Origin: Mycolicibacterium septicum DSM 44393
Lineage (GTDB): Bacteria; Actinomycetota; Actinomycetes; Mycobacteriales; Mycobacteriaceae
Assembly: GCF_000455325.1 (NCBI RefSeq)
Contig: NZ_HG322952.1
Location: 609,800-673,799 of the forward strand
Direction: 5' to 3'
Length of the DNA: 64,000 nucleotides
The notes under the pieces are model-generated. The model worked only from the letters and a program-made list of their open reading frames with translations. It had not been told where the DNA came from and did not search any database. Below are positions 16,818 through 27,524 of the stretch, in pieces (position 1 is the first letter of the stretch; every line of letters begins with the position of its first letter). The position numbers and the translations under genes are program-made.

Positions 16818-16840
16818 CCAAACCGGAAATAGCGGTTTGG
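16818..16840 (+). other. Hairpin downstream of the family A gene
   Basis: CCAAACCG pairs with CGGTTTGG across a seven-base loop. It has no T-tract and lies just before the strong terminator at 16857, so it may assist termination or protect the transcript end. Confidence 0.45.
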
Positions 16841-16856
16841 TGAATACCGAGTGCCC

Positions 16857-16893
16857 ACAATCGGCCGCACACTTTGTGCGGCCGATTGTTTTT
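16857..16893 (+). terminator. Intrinsic terminator
   Basis: A perfect 15-bp stem (ACAATCGGCCGCACA with its complement) closes a three-base loop CTT and is followed by TTTTT. This is the clearest Rho-independent terminator in the window and ends the small exported protein transcript. Confidence 0.9.
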
Positions 16894-16949
16894 CCGCCGA
16901 GGTCACGAGAGAGCGCAGCCTGTCGGTGGGTCGGCGTACGGTACCGAAC

Positions 16950-17276
16950 ATGAGTTCGATATTGGCATCCGATAGGGATCTCGAGCGGACGATCGTCGGT
17001 GAAGCCCTCGATCACCTCAACGCCGCATGCAAAGAAATCGACGCGCTGTCGGTGCACGCTCTGACACGCTCGGAACTCCACGAGGTGTTGTGCCGGCTCG
17101 ATGCCGGGGAGAGACGATTGGCGACCGCGCAACAACGGCTGCTCGGACGGATGGTGGCCACCCAGACCGCGTCACCACCTCGATTCGACCCGGCCGCCGT
17201 GCTGGCGAGGAGGCTGCGGATTTCGCCGGCCGAAGCGAGGAAACGGATCGCGGACGCCGGCCAGACGTCCGACTGA
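16950..17276 (+). pseudogene. Remnant of a DUF222/13E12-repeat HNH endonuclease gene
   Basis: From the ATG at 16950 the frame gives 108 residues that match only the N-terminal DUF222 portion of mycobacterial 13E12-type proteins. Examples are LDAGERRLATAQQRLLGRM and a LRISPAEARKRIADA helix. Full-length members run to about 400-500 residues and end in an HNH nuclease motif. Here the frame stops at TGA and no HNH motif is found before the acyl-CoA dehydrogenase gene 48 bp later. I read it as a truncated remnant. It could still yield a short stable protein. Confidence 0.65.
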
Positions 17277-17324
17277 GGTCCATCCGGAAGTTCGGCAACT
17301 GTTGCAGCGGGTACTCCACATGCC

Positions 17325-18719
17325 GTGGCATTCGACCTCACTCCCACCGCGGCACAGCATGACCTCGCGCGACGGACGCACGAGTTCGCCGAAGAGATCG
17401 TCCGGCCGGTCGCCGCCGAGTACGACCAGCGCCAGGAGTTTCCGTGGCCGGTGCTCGAAGAAGCGGCCAACCAGGGCTTCTACAGCCCGCTGTTCTACCG
17501 CGACCTGATCGGTGACCCCACCGGATTGTCCCTTCCGATGTTCATGGAGGAGCTGTTCTGGGGCTGCGCCGGGATCGGCTTGGCCATCGTCATGCCGGCA
17601 CTGGCACTGTCGGCGATCGGTCAGGCGGCCTCGCCGGAACAGATGCTGCGGTGGGCGCCCGAGTGCTTCGGCACCCCCGGCGATCTCAAGCTCGCCGCGC
17701 TGGCGATCTCCGAACCCGAGGGCGGCAGCGACGTACGCAACCTCCGCACATATGCCGTCCGCAGCGGGCCCGGCGTGGACGCGGACTGGATCATCGACGG
17801 CCACAAGATGTGGATCGGCAACGGCGGCATCGCGAATGTGCACGTCGTCAACGCGGTCGTCGACCAGGACCTCGGCCACCGGGGACAGGCCCTGTTCGTG
17901 GTGGAAGGCGGCACCCCGGGGCTGGAAATGGTGCGAAAACTCGACAAGCTCGGTTGCCGCGCCTCGCACACCGCCGAGCTCAAGTTCAACGGCGTCCGGG
18001 TGCCTGCCGGCAATCTGCTCGGCGGTCACGAGAAGCTCGAACACAAGCTGGCCCGGGCTCGCGAGGCCGTCGCGGGCGCGGCGCACTCGGGTTCGGCCAC
18101 CCTGGGAACCTTTGAACAGACTCGTCCGATGGTGGCCGCCCAGGCACTCGGAATCGCCAGGGCCGCATTGGAATACGCTACCGAGTACGCGAACCGCCGC
18201 ATCGCCTTCGGCGGTCCGATAATCGACAATCAAGGCGTCGCGTTTCCGCTCGCCGACCTGGCCACCCAGATCGATGCCGCCCGGCTGCTCACCTGGCGGG
18301 CGTCCTGGATGGCCGCCACCGGCGTGCCGTTCGAGCGCGGCGAGGGCTCGATGTCGAAGCTGGCCGCCAGCGAGGCTGCGGTCCGAACCACCGAACGGGC
18401 CATCCAGACGATGGGCGGCTGGGGCTACGTGACCGATCACCCTGTCGAGAAGTGGTACCGGGACGCCAAGCTCTACACGATCTTCGAGGGCACCAGCGAG
18501 ATCCAGCGCATCGTCATCGCACACGCCCTCGGCGCCGCCGACGGAAAGCCTCCGCTGCATGTCGATCTGGAACCGTCGGGCGGGCCGTTGAACCGGTGGT
18601 TCGGTCGTGGCACGCCGCTGCGCACCCGGGCGGCCGGTGCCGCACTGTCCGCCAAGGACCACGTACCCGAACCCCTCATGCGCCTGGCGATGAAGGCCTT
18701 ACGGCCGCCCCGCAGGTGA
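17325..18719 (+). CDS. Acyl-CoA dehydrogenase
   Basis: A 464-residue FadE-type flavoprotein starting at GTG 17325 (MAFDLTPTAAQH). It introduces a 2,3-double bond into an acyl-CoA, passing electrons to FAD. Signatures are the LAISEPEGGSDV flavin/substrate segment, the VTDHPVEKWYRDAKL region and the C-terminal IFEGTSEIQRIVIA. The C-terminal extension beyond the usual ~385 residues is common in mycobacterial FadE proteins. The VOC gene starts 26 bp downstream, so the two are probably one transcript. The natural acyl-CoA is unknown. Confidence 0.92.
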   Translation: MAFDLTPTAAQHDLARRTHEFAEEIVRPVAAEYDQRQEFPWPVLEEAANQGFYSPLFYRDLIGDPTGLSLPMFMEELFWGCAGIGLAIVMPALALSAIGQAASPEQMLRWAPECFGTPGDLKLAALAISEPEGGSDVRNLRTYAVRSGPGVDADWIIDGHKMWIGNGGIANVHVVNAVVDQDLGHRGQALFVVEGGTPGLEMVRKLDKLGCRASHTAELKFNGVRVPAGNLLGGHEKLEHKLARAREAVAGAAHSGSATLGTFEQTRPMVAAQALGIARAALEYATEYANRRIAFGGPIIDNQGVAFPLADLATQIDAARLLTWRASWMAATGVPFERGEGSMSKLAASEAAVRTTERAIQTMGGWGYVTDHPVEKWYRDAKLYTIFEGTSEIQRIVIAHALGAADGKPPLHVDLEPSGGPLNRWFGRGTPLRTRAAGAALSAKDHVPEPLMRLAMKALRPPRR

Positions 18720-18745
18720 ACGCGGGCCCGATAGATTCCACGTCC

Positions 18746-19399
18746 ATGACCGTCACCGTCGACGAGATCGAAGTCGCTGACCCACCGGACGCCTGGACGC
18801 GAGCGGGATTCAGTGTTGATGATCCCGGCGGAGATGCCGGCCCGGTCTGCCGGATCGGTGGCGTTCGCATTCGGCTGGTCGGCGACGACCGCGGCAAAGG
18901 CATCATCGGGTGGTCGTTGCGCGGCCTGCCGCCGCAGGGGCCGGTCGATGACCTCGACGGCATCCCCACCGTGCGGTCCACCACCGCCACCGCAGAGCCC
19001 GCCACCCATCCGAACGGCGCCACCTCGATCGACCACGTCGTGCTGCTGTCCCCCGACCTCGGGCGCACGGTCTCATCGCTGGCCGCCATCGGCGTGGCCC
19101 CGCGCCGGGAACGTGACGCCGAACTCGGCGGGCGACGGGTGCGCCAGATCTTCTTCCGGTTCGGCGAGGTGATCCTCGAGGTCGTCGGTTCGCCGGACAC
19201 GGCGGGCGACGGTCCCTCAAGGCTCTGGGGAATCACCTACGTCGTGGACGACATCGACGCGAGCGCCGAGTTCTTCGGCGACCACACCACTCCCGTCAAG
19301 GACGCCGTACAGCCGGGCCGCCGGATCACCACGGTCCGGCACAAGGATTTCGGAATGTCGGTCCGGACGGCGGTGATCTCGGCTACTCGTGATCGTTGA
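18746..19399 (+). CDS. VOC (glyoxalase/dioxygenase-fold) family protein
   Basis: From the ATG at 18746 the protein has 217 residues. The second half is a clear vicinal-oxygen-chelate module: TSIDHVVLLSPDLGRTV begins it, with the metal-ligand-type His, and VILEVVGSP supplies the Glu-containing strand. The first half is a weaker, degenerate copy. Such proteins include glyoxalases, extradiol dioxygenases and methylmalonyl-CoA epimerases. Its pairing with an acyl-CoA dehydrogenase hints at CoA-ester metabolism. The specific reaction is not determinable. Confidence 0.75.
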   Translation: MTVTVDEIEVADPPDAWTRAGFSVDDPGGDAGPVCRIGGVRIRLVGDDRGKGIIGWSLRGLPPQGPVDDLDGIPTVRSTTATAEPATHPNGATSIDHVVLLSPDLGRTVSSLAAIGVAPRRERDAELGGRRVRQIFFRFGEVILEVVGSPDTAGDGPSRLWGITYVVDDIDASAEFFGDHTTPVKDAVQPGRRITTVRHKDFGMSVRTAVISATRDR

Positions 19400-19447
19400 C
19401 GTGTGTCGGGCCGCCGACCATCGCGCGCCGTTGCCTATCCTCAGCGC

Positions 19448-19933
19448 ATGACCGACGCCGGACACCTGAGCAACGACGTCGTCGTCGTCCACACGGACGG
19501 CGGGTGCCGGCCGAACCCCGGCCCGGGCGGCTGGGGCGCGGTGCTGCGCCACCGTGAGAACGTGCGCGAGATGTACGGCGGGGAGCCCGGGACCACGAGC
19601 AACAACCGGATGGAGCTGATGGCGCCCATCATGGCGCTCGAGGCGCTCACCAGGCGTGTGGTGGTGCACCTGCACACCGACAGCACCTACGTCCGCAACG
19701 GCATCACCAAGTGGGTGCTCGGCTGGGAACGCAACGGCTGGCTGACCGCCGCCAAGCAGCCGGTGAAGAACGTCGACCTCTGGCAGCGGCTGCAGGCCGC
19801 CTGCGCGCAGCACGAGGTCGAGTGGTTCTGGGTGAAAGGCCATTCGGGTGTCGCCGACAACGAACTGGCCGACGAGCTCGCGACCCGGGGACTTCAGGAA
19901 GCGGTCGACGGTTCCCGCGGTCTGGTTTCCTGA
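19448..19933 (+). CDS. rnhA: Ribonuclease HI
   Basis: Cleaves the RNA strand of RNA-DNA hybrids. The start is placed at the ATG at 19448, giving 161 residues, the normal length for a single-domain RNase HI. The catalytic acidic residues are D17 (VVHTDGG), E56 (NNRMELMA), D78 (HTDSTYV) and D137 (GVADNELAD), with the supporting histidine H132 in KGHSG. The basic protrusion GWLTAAKQPVKNVDLW is also present. It follows the VOC gene by about 50 bp on the same strand. Confidence 0.95.
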   Translation: MTDAGHLSNDVVVVHTDGGCRPNPGPGGWGAVLRHRENVREMYGGEPGTTSNNRMELMAPIMALEALTRRVVVHLHTDSTYVRNGITKWVLGWERNGWLTAAKQPVKNVDLWQRLQAACAQHEVEWFWVKGHSGVADNELADELATRGLQEAVDGSRGLVS

Positions 19934-19967
19934 CTCCCAGACCACCGGCGGAGATGCAGGTACGCCG

Positions 19968-20426
19968 TCATCCACGAGATTCAGAAAAACTCCTGGAACA
20001 GTGATCACCGCCGCGCTCCTCGTCCATCCGCGGAAAGAGAGGCGCTCCCCGCAGCGGGCGGTAGTCAGCGGCTGCAAAGGCTGCTGCGGCCGCCGACATC
20101 AACGCCAGGATGAGGGCCGGCTGGTGGCCGGCCTGAGTGGGGAAATCGCCAAACAGCAGCCAGGCCAGCGTCAGCGTGGTGATGACCCCCAGACCATCAG
20201 TCGCGCCGGCAATCGAAACATCCGGCCTGTTCAGGCCGATGCGTCCGCCCGTGATCGCGGTGGTCAACGCACACGCGGCCAAGGCCAGGCAGAGCGGAAA
20301 AGTGAGCTTCCATAACCCCCACGCGGTGCGATCGGCGTCCTGAACCTGGTCCCACGGCAGACACAATGCGACCACCATCAAGGCGCCGGCTGCGCCGCAG
20401 ACCAGCCGTCGAAGCAAGTTAGTCAT
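19968..20426 (-). CDS. Four-helix membrane protein, unknown function
   Basis: The start is fixed at 20426 (MTNLLRRLVCGAAG) by a strong GGAGGA ribosome binding site at 20431-20436; the longer open frame upstream is antisense to the XRE gene. The 152-residue protein has four hydrophobic helices separated by short loops, one containing the DGLGVITTLTLAWLLFGDF stretch, and a charged C-terminus. No family is recognised. It is divergent from the XRE regulator at 20534 and may be its target, because an inverted repeat lies between them. Confidence 0.75.
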   Translation of the reverse strand: MTNLLRRLVCGAAGALMVVALCLPWDQVQDADRTAWGLWKLTFPLCLALAACALTTAITGGRIGLNRPDVSIAGATDGLGVITTLTLAWLLFGDFPTQAGHQPALILALMSAAAAAFAAADYRPLRGAPLFPRMDEERGGDHCSRSFSESRG

Positions 20427-20481
20427 TTCGTCCTCCTGACCGTCATACCAGTGATGGTTGAGGTCAGAGGTCGTGCTGTCG

Positions 20482-20497
20482 ATTACCCCGAGGTAAT
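20482..20497. promoter_or_regulatory. Inverted repeat, candidate operator of the XRE regulator
   Basis: ATTACC-CCGA-GGTAAT has 6-bp arms and sits in the 107-bp space between the divergent membrane-protein and XRE-regulator genes, 36 bp before the regulator start. Position and symmetry suit an autoregulatory operator. Confidence 0.45.
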
Positions 20498-20533
20498 GGA
20501 GCAGCGAACCCGACGCAGCTACAGTCGGTGCGA

Positions 20534-21325
20534 ATGGCGACCACCAGCTCCGCTCCTCAGGTCGGGCCGCTGCTGCGGGAGTGGCGGCAACGGCGTCGAC
20601 TGACCCAGCTCGAGCTTGCACTCGACGCAGGCGTGTCGGCCCGCCATCTGAGCTTCGTCGAGACCGGCCGCTCCAAGCCCGGGCGAGACATGCTGCTGCG
20701 CCTCGGAGAACGGCTCGAAATCCCGTTCCGCGAACGCAACCGGCTACTGCTCGCCGCCGGGCATGCTCCCGCATTCCCCGAACATCCTTTCGGCGCACCG
20801 GAACTCGCTCCGATCCGCGAAGCGCTGGAGCGGATTCTGAAAAGTCACGAGCCGTATCCGGCGGTGGTCTTCGACCGCAATTGGAACCTGGTCGCCGCGA
20901 ACGCCGCCATACAGCCGCTGATCGCGACCATCGACCCTGCTCTGCTGAACCCGCCTGTCAACGTCCTCCGCGTCGGCCTGGAATTGATGCCGCAGATCAT
21001 CAACGCCCACGAGGTCATGTCCTACTTTCGTGATCGGATTCAGCGCCAGCACGCCGCCACCGCCGACCACCGGCTCGCGCAGCTCCTGGAGGAGTTCGAG
21101 AACTACCTGCCCGACGAAGACGAGGGTGCGGCAAGCGAATCCGCCTTCACGCAGAATCTCGGTCCGGTCAGGGTCCGGGCACCCGGCGGCGGCGAGTGGT
21201 CGTTCTTCGGCATGTTCGGCACCTTCGACATGCCGTTCGAAGTCACGATCTCCGAACTGGCCATCGAGTTACTCTTTCCCGCCGATCGCGCGACTGCCGA
21301 TGCGTTTGAATCGCTGGCTCGATAA
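20534..21325 (+). CDS. XRE-family regulator with MmyB-like ligand-binding domain
   Basis: A 263-residue protein. Residues about 10-70 are a helix-turn-helix of XRE type (REWRQRRRLTQLELALDAG, then SARHLSFVETGRS). Residues about 90-255 match the MmyB-like C-terminal domain, with YPAVVFDRNWNLVAANAA and the closing GMFGTFDMPFEVTISELAIE. Such regulators bind small hydrophobic ligands, possibly fatty acids, and usually control a neighbouring gene. Here the neighbour is the divergent four-helix membrane protein. An in-frame GTG at 20528 is an alternative start. Confidence 0.88.
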   Translation: MATTSSAPQVGPLLREWRQRRRLTQLELALDAGVSARHLSFVETGRSKPGRDMLLRLGERLEIPFRERNRLLLAAGHAPAFPEHPFGAPELAPIREALERILKSHEPYPAVVFDRNWNLVAANAAIQPLIATIDPALLNPPVNVLRVGLELMPQIINAHEVMSYFRDRIQRQHAATADHRLAQLLEEFENYLPDEDEGAASESAFTQNLGPVRVRAPGGGEWSFFGMFGTFDMPFEVTISELAIELLFPADRATADAFESLAR

Positions 21326-21354
21326 CGCAACGAGAGTCCGCGTTGCGTCTGCTC

Positions 21355-23625
<2,271 letters not shown>

Positions 23626-23697
23626 GACGCCCCTCCATGAGGCAAACGTATACCCACATCGAAGACACGGGCCCCGTCGACATGTGAGCATGTGCAG

Positions 23698-24369
23698 ATG
23701 GCGCTGAACCGTGTGCACAGTTTGCTCCCGCGATTGGCCGTGGCCGTATTGATGCCCGCGGCGGCCGTTTTCAGCGGCCCGGCTCCTGCGGCGTCGGCCG
23801 ACCCCTGCTCGGACGTCGAAGTGGTGTTCGCCCGCGGCACCGGCGAACCGCCCGGGATCGGCCGGGTGGGCCAGGCGATGGTCGACCGGCTGGTACCCCA
23901 GCTCGCACCACGCAGCGTCGGCGTGTACGCGGTCAACTATCCGGCCGGGCTCAACTTCCTGACGACCGCGGACGCCGCGAACGACGCGGCCGGACACATC
24001 GCCTGGCTGGCCGACCAATGCCCGGACACCCGGGTGGTGTTGGGCGGGTTCTCGCAAGGTGCGGCGGCGATGTCGATGCTGGCGGGCGTACCGCCTATCG
24101 GTGACCGGATCGGCACGATCGGTTCGGCTCCCGCATTGCCGCCCTACAGCGCCGACCGGGTGGCCGCGGTCGCGGTGTTCGGCAATCCCGGCAACAGATT
24201 CGGCACACCGCTGTCGAGCACCGGACAATTCGCCGGGCGGGCCATCGATCTGTGCAGCCCCGGCGATCCGATCTGCGTCGAGGGCGGACGTGTCCGCGCG
24301 GCGCACAGCGCATACGAGCTTCCGCCGTATCCCGATCAGGCCGCGGGCTTCATCGCCGGACGGCTCTAG
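23698..24369 (+). CDS. Exported cutinase-family esterase
   Basis: From ATG 23698 the protein has 223 residues. A signal peptide (MALNRVHSLLPRLAV... to AASAD) precedes the cutinase fold. The catalytic triad is visible as S119 in GGFSQGA, D189 in SPGDPICVEGG and H202 in RAAHSAYE. The first and last cysteine pairs match the conserved disulfides. Mycobacterial cutinase-like proteins are secreted esterases or lipases acting on lipid esters; some have phospholipase activity. It is divergent from ligD with about 70 bp between starts. A GTG at 23692 is an alternative start. Confidence 0.93.
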   Translation: MALNRVHSLLPRLAVAVLMPAAAVFSGPAPAASADPCSDVEVVFARGTGEPPGIGRVGQAMVDRLVPQLAPRSVGVYAVNYPAGLNFLTTADAANDAAGHIAWLADQCPDTRVVLGGFSQGAAAMSMLAGVPPIGDRIGTIGSAPALPPYSADRVAAVAVFGNPGNRFGTPLSSTGQFAGRAIDLCSPGDPICVEGGRVRAAHSAYELPPYPDQAAGFIAGRL

Positions 24370-24391
24370 CGCAACCACCTACCATGGAGCC

Positions 24392-25315
24392 ATGAGCCGA
24401 GCCCTGGTCATCGGCGAGGCGTTGATCGACGTCGTCGAGAGCGACGGCAGGATCAGCGGCGAATACGTCGGCGGCAGCCCACTCAACGTCGCCGTGGGGC
24501 TGAGCCGATTGGGCCGCGGCGTCGATTTTCTCACCCACATCGCCAATGACGACCGCGGCAAGCGCATCGTCGAGTACGTGGAACATTCTGGGGTACAACT
24601 GGTTTCGGGCAGCACCAGCGCCAGCCGGACCCCGACTGCCTTCGCCGCCCTGGACGCCGCCGGATCGGCCCACTATCGCTTCGACATCGACTGGCAGCTG
24701 GCCGGAACCCCCGAGGTCGCGACCCCGCTGCTGGTCCACACCGGCTCCATCGCCACCGTGCTGGAACCGGGGTGCCGTGCCACCGCGGCGCTGCTCGATG
24801 CCTACCGCATGTCGGCGACGATCAGCTTCGATCCGAATGTCCGGCCGGACGTGATCCAGGACGACGACATCGCCCGCGGGCGCGTCGACCGGCTCATCGA
24901 ACGCGCCGACATCGTCAAGGCCTCCGAGGACGATCTGCGCTGGCTGGACCCCCGGCACTCCCCCGAGCAGATCGCCCGGGCCTGGCTGGAAGTCGGCCCG
25001 TCGATCGTCACCGTCACCTCGGGTGAGCGCGGGGCGTTCGCGGTGTGCCGGGCCGGATCGGTGTCGGTTCCCGCACGGGCGGTGCAGGTGGTGGACACCG
25101 TCGGGGCCGGCGACGCCTTCATGACGGGCCTGCTCGACGCTTTGTGGTCGCTGGGACTGCTCGGCGCCGACCGCCGTCGTGACCTGTCCCGGATCGGCAC
25201 CGAGGCCCTCGAAGACATCCTGAAGTCAGCCGCGCTTTCCGCGGCGATGACGGTCGCCCGACCCGGCGCCGACCTGCCCGATCGTGCGGCACGAGATGCC
25301 GCGGCGCAGCCCTGA
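24392..25315 (+). CDS. PfkB-family carbohydrate kinase
   Basis: A 307-residue sugar kinase starting at ATG 24392 (MSRALVIGEALIDVV). The family N-terminal GGSPLNVAVGLSRLG and the C-terminal signature DTVGAGDAFMTGLLDAL, with the catalytic Asp, are both present. It phosphorylates a sugar with ATP; sequence features are closest to fructokinases, but the sugar is not certain. It lies 22 bp downstream of the cutinase and may be co-transcribed with it. The gene ends 6 bp from the convergent MocR gene. Confidence 0.9.
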   Translation: MSRALVIGEALIDVVESDGRISGEYVGGSPLNVAVGLSRLGRGVDFLTHIANDDRGKRIVEYVEHSGVQLVSGSTSASRTPTAFAALDAAGSAHYRFDIDWQLAGTPEVATPLLVHTGSIATVLEPGCRATAALLDAYRMSATISFDPNVRPDVIQDDDIARGRVDRLIERADIVKASEDDLRWLDPRHSPEQIARAWLEVGPSIVTVTSGERGAFAVCRAGSVSVPARAVQVVDTVGAGDAFMTGLLDALWSLGLLGADRRRDLSRIGTEALEDILKSAALSAAMTVARPGADLPDRAARDAAAQP

Positions 25316-25321
25316 GCGTCG

Positions 25322-26749
25322 TCACTGCCGCCCGATCACGCCCGCGATGAGCGCGGCCACCGGGTCGGCCTGAGTTTCGGGCAGGCGTGCGTATCCGCAC
25401 ACCAGACCCCGGGCGCCGGGCGGACCCGCGAAATACGCGGACAGCGGCTCGACAATGACACCCCGGTCACCGAGCGTGGCCGCGATCGCGGTGTCGTCGA
25501 TCCCGTCGTCGAGCCGCAACACCACGTGCAGACCCGCCTCGACACCCTCCAGCCGGATGCCCCCGCACCGGCGACCGAGCGCACCGACCAGCGCCGACCG
25601 CCGCGCCGAGTACGTACGTGCCGTCCTCGCGAGGTGCCGGGTCAGCGCCCCCGACTCGATGAACCGGGCCAACGCGAAAGTGGTCACTCCACAGACTGAT
25701 TCACCACTGCGTTCCAGTGCGTCGGCGACGGCCGCCCGCAGCCCGGGCGGCGGCAGCAGCCAGGCCACCCGCAGCGCGGGGGTGAGGACCTTCGAGGCAG
25801 TCCCGATGTAGACGACGCAGTCGCGCCCGCCGTCGATACCGCGCAACGCCGGCAACGCAGACACGTCGTACCGGAATTCGCCGTCGTAGTCGTCCTCGAT
25901 GAGCAGTCCGCCGGTCCGGATCGCCCACTGCACCAGGCGGGCACGACGAGGCACGGAAAGCCGGGCCCCGAGCGGATACTGATGCGCCGGAGTGCAATAC
26001 ACGGCCGAATCGGAATCGCGCAGCGAGCCCGGATCGAGTCCGTCGCCGTCCACCGCCACCGCGCGCGTTCGGGCTCCGGACATCTGGAACGCCCGTCGCG
26101 CCTCGTCGTAGCCCGGTTCCTCGAACGCGATATCCCGCCCGGTCAGTCCGGCCGCCGCGGTGACGGTGCGCAGTGCCGACGCGACGCCGGGGACGATGAC
26201 CAGTTCTCCCGGGTCGGCGACGATGCCACGGGTGCGACGCAGGTGACCGGCCAGGGCGCGACGGAGCTCAGCATGCCCACCGGGCCCCGCCGCGGTGGCG
26301 GGCACGGGTGCGGCCGCGGCGGCGCGCCAGGCACGGCGCCAGTCGGTGGTCGAGATCAGTCCGGGATCAGGGTGCCCGGGGGTGAGATCCCACGCGGGCG
26401 GCTGTTGACGGGGAGCGGGCGGGGCCACCGTCGTGGCGCCACCCGCGGTGACGTGTGAGGCGGCACCTGCGTGGGCCGCGGCGTCGGCACCTGCGGCGAT
26501 CCGCGTACCCGATCCGAGCCGAGCGGTGGTGTAGCCGGCCGCGGCGAGCTCGTCGTAGGCGTCGACCACGGACGAGCGGGCCACCCCGAGCTCGGCGGCC
26601 ATGCTGCGGGTCGATGGCAGCGCGTCACCGGGACCGAGCCGGCCCAGCCGGATCTGTTCGATGACGGCCGCCGCGATGCGCTGCCGCAGCGGCGACTCGT
26701 CGGCGGGGAGCTGCAACGCCAGGTGCAACTCGGGTGCATGACGCGCCAT
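25322..26749 (-). CDS. MocR/PdxR-type regulator (GntR helix-turn-helix fused to aminotransferase domain)
   Basis: A 475-residue fusion. Residues about 10-80 are a GntR winged helix (IRLGRLGPGDALPSTRSMAAELGVARSSV in outline). The rest is a fold-type-I aminotransferase domain, with the PLP lysine in TASKVLTPALRVAW and the EDDYDGEFRYD motif. MocR proteins bind PLP and an effector amine to switch transcription of vitamin B6 or amino-acid genes. It is divergent from a PNPOx-like protein gene, its probable target. Two inverted repeats lie in the 79-bp gap. Confidence 0.92.
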   Translation of the reverse strand: MARHAPELHLALQLPADESPLRQRIAAAVIEQIRLGRLGPGDALPSTRSMAAELGVARSSVVDAYDELAAAGYTTARLGSGTRIAAGADAAAHAGAASHVTAGGATTVAPPAPRQQPPAWDLTPGHPDPGLISTTDWRRAWRAAAAAPVPATAAGPGGHAELRRALAGHLRRTRGIVADPGELVIVPGVASALRTVTAAAGLTGRDIAFEEPGYDEARRAFQMSGARTRAVAVDGDGLDPGSLRDSDSAVYCTPAHQYPLGARLSVPRRARLVQWAIRTGGLLIEDDYDGEFRYDVSALPALRGIDGGRDCVVYIGTASKVLTPALRVAWLLPPPGLRAAVADALERSGESVCGVTTFALARFIESGALTRHLARTARTYSARRSALVGALGRRCGGIRLEGVEAGLHVVLRLDDGIDDTAIAATLGDRGVIVEPLSAYFAGPPGARGLVCGYARLPETQADPVAALIAGVIGRQ

Positions 26750-26752
26750 GCC

Positions 26753-26791
26753 ACCACAATAGTGGTCTGGTCTTCTTATCCAGTTCTGGAT
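26753..26791. promoter_or_regulatory. Two inverted repeats, candidate MocR operators
   Basis: ACCAC-AATA-GTGGT (26753-26766) and ATCCAG-TT-CTGGAT (26778-26791) lie between the divergent MocR and PNPOx-like genes. Such paired sites are common for PLP-dependent regulators of this family. Confidence 0.5.
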
Positions 26792-26828
26792 CTTTCAAGC
26801 ATGCCGGAATGTCCGCAGAATTCATTCC

Positions 26829-27464
26829 GTGACGCAGATCAGGAGAGAACGCGAGCTCGCCCGCACCGACCGTCCCGACCTCGACTCGGTGCTCGACGCC
26901 GCCGCCGTGGGCACGCTCGCGACAGTGGTGGACGGACAACCGTGGGTGGTGCCCATGCTGTATGCCCGCGACGGCGACCGGGTCATCCTGCACGGGTCGA
27001 CGGGCGCGGGTGCGCTGCGGCATGTTGCGGCCGGGTCGCCCGCCGCGTTCTGCGTCACGCTTCTCGACGGAATCGTCGTGGCGGACACGCTTTTCGACTC
27101 CACAGCCAACTACCGGTCGGCCGTCGTACGCGGGCACCTGACCGTCATGGATCCGGCTGACGCGGCGTATGCACTGGATCTGATGAGCGACTCACTGATC
27201 CCCGGCCGCAGTTCTGAGGTGCGGTCCAGCACGAAGAGAGAGCTCGCCGCGACACTCGCCATCGCGCTGCCGATCACGCCCGACGGCTGGACGGTCAAGG
27301 TGCGCGACGCACCGCCGGCGCCGCCGGACGACGCCGCCGACTCCGGCGGATGGGCCGGCGTGGTGCCCCTACGGACCGTGGCCGGCGACCCGATTCCGGC
27401 GCCGTGGGTGGGTGCGGACGTCGACGCGCCCGAGTCCGTGCATCGCCTGGTCAACGGCACCTGA
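26829..27464 (+). CDS. Pyridoxamine-5'-phosphate-oxidase-like FMN-binding protein
   Basis: A 211-residue split-barrel protein starting at GTG 26829. It opens with DSVLDAAAVGTLATVVDGQPWVVPM, followed by ILHGSTGAGALRHVAAG, a pattern of the PNPOx-like/nitroimidazole-resistance (Nim) flavin-binding group. These proteins bind FMN, F420 or haem; true PNPOx activity is not established for this subgroup. A MocR-type regulator is divergent at 79 bp, so expression probably responds to PLP or an amine. It is followed 60 bp later by ku. Confidence 0.85.
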   Translation: MTQIRRERELARTDRPDLDSVLDAAAVGTLATVVDGQPWVVPMLYARDGDRVILHGSTGAGALRHVAAGSPAAFCVTLLDGIVVADTLFDSTANYRSAVVRGHLTVMDPADAAYALDLMSDSLIPGRSSEVRSSTKRELAATLAIALPITPDGWTVKVRDAPPAPPDDAADSGGWAGVVPLRTVAGDPIPAPWVGADVDAPESVHRLVNGT

Positions 27465-27524
27465 CCCGACGCACCGATCCGGTGGTTCTTCGCACCGTCG
27501 CCGATATCAAGCCATACTGGGCAA

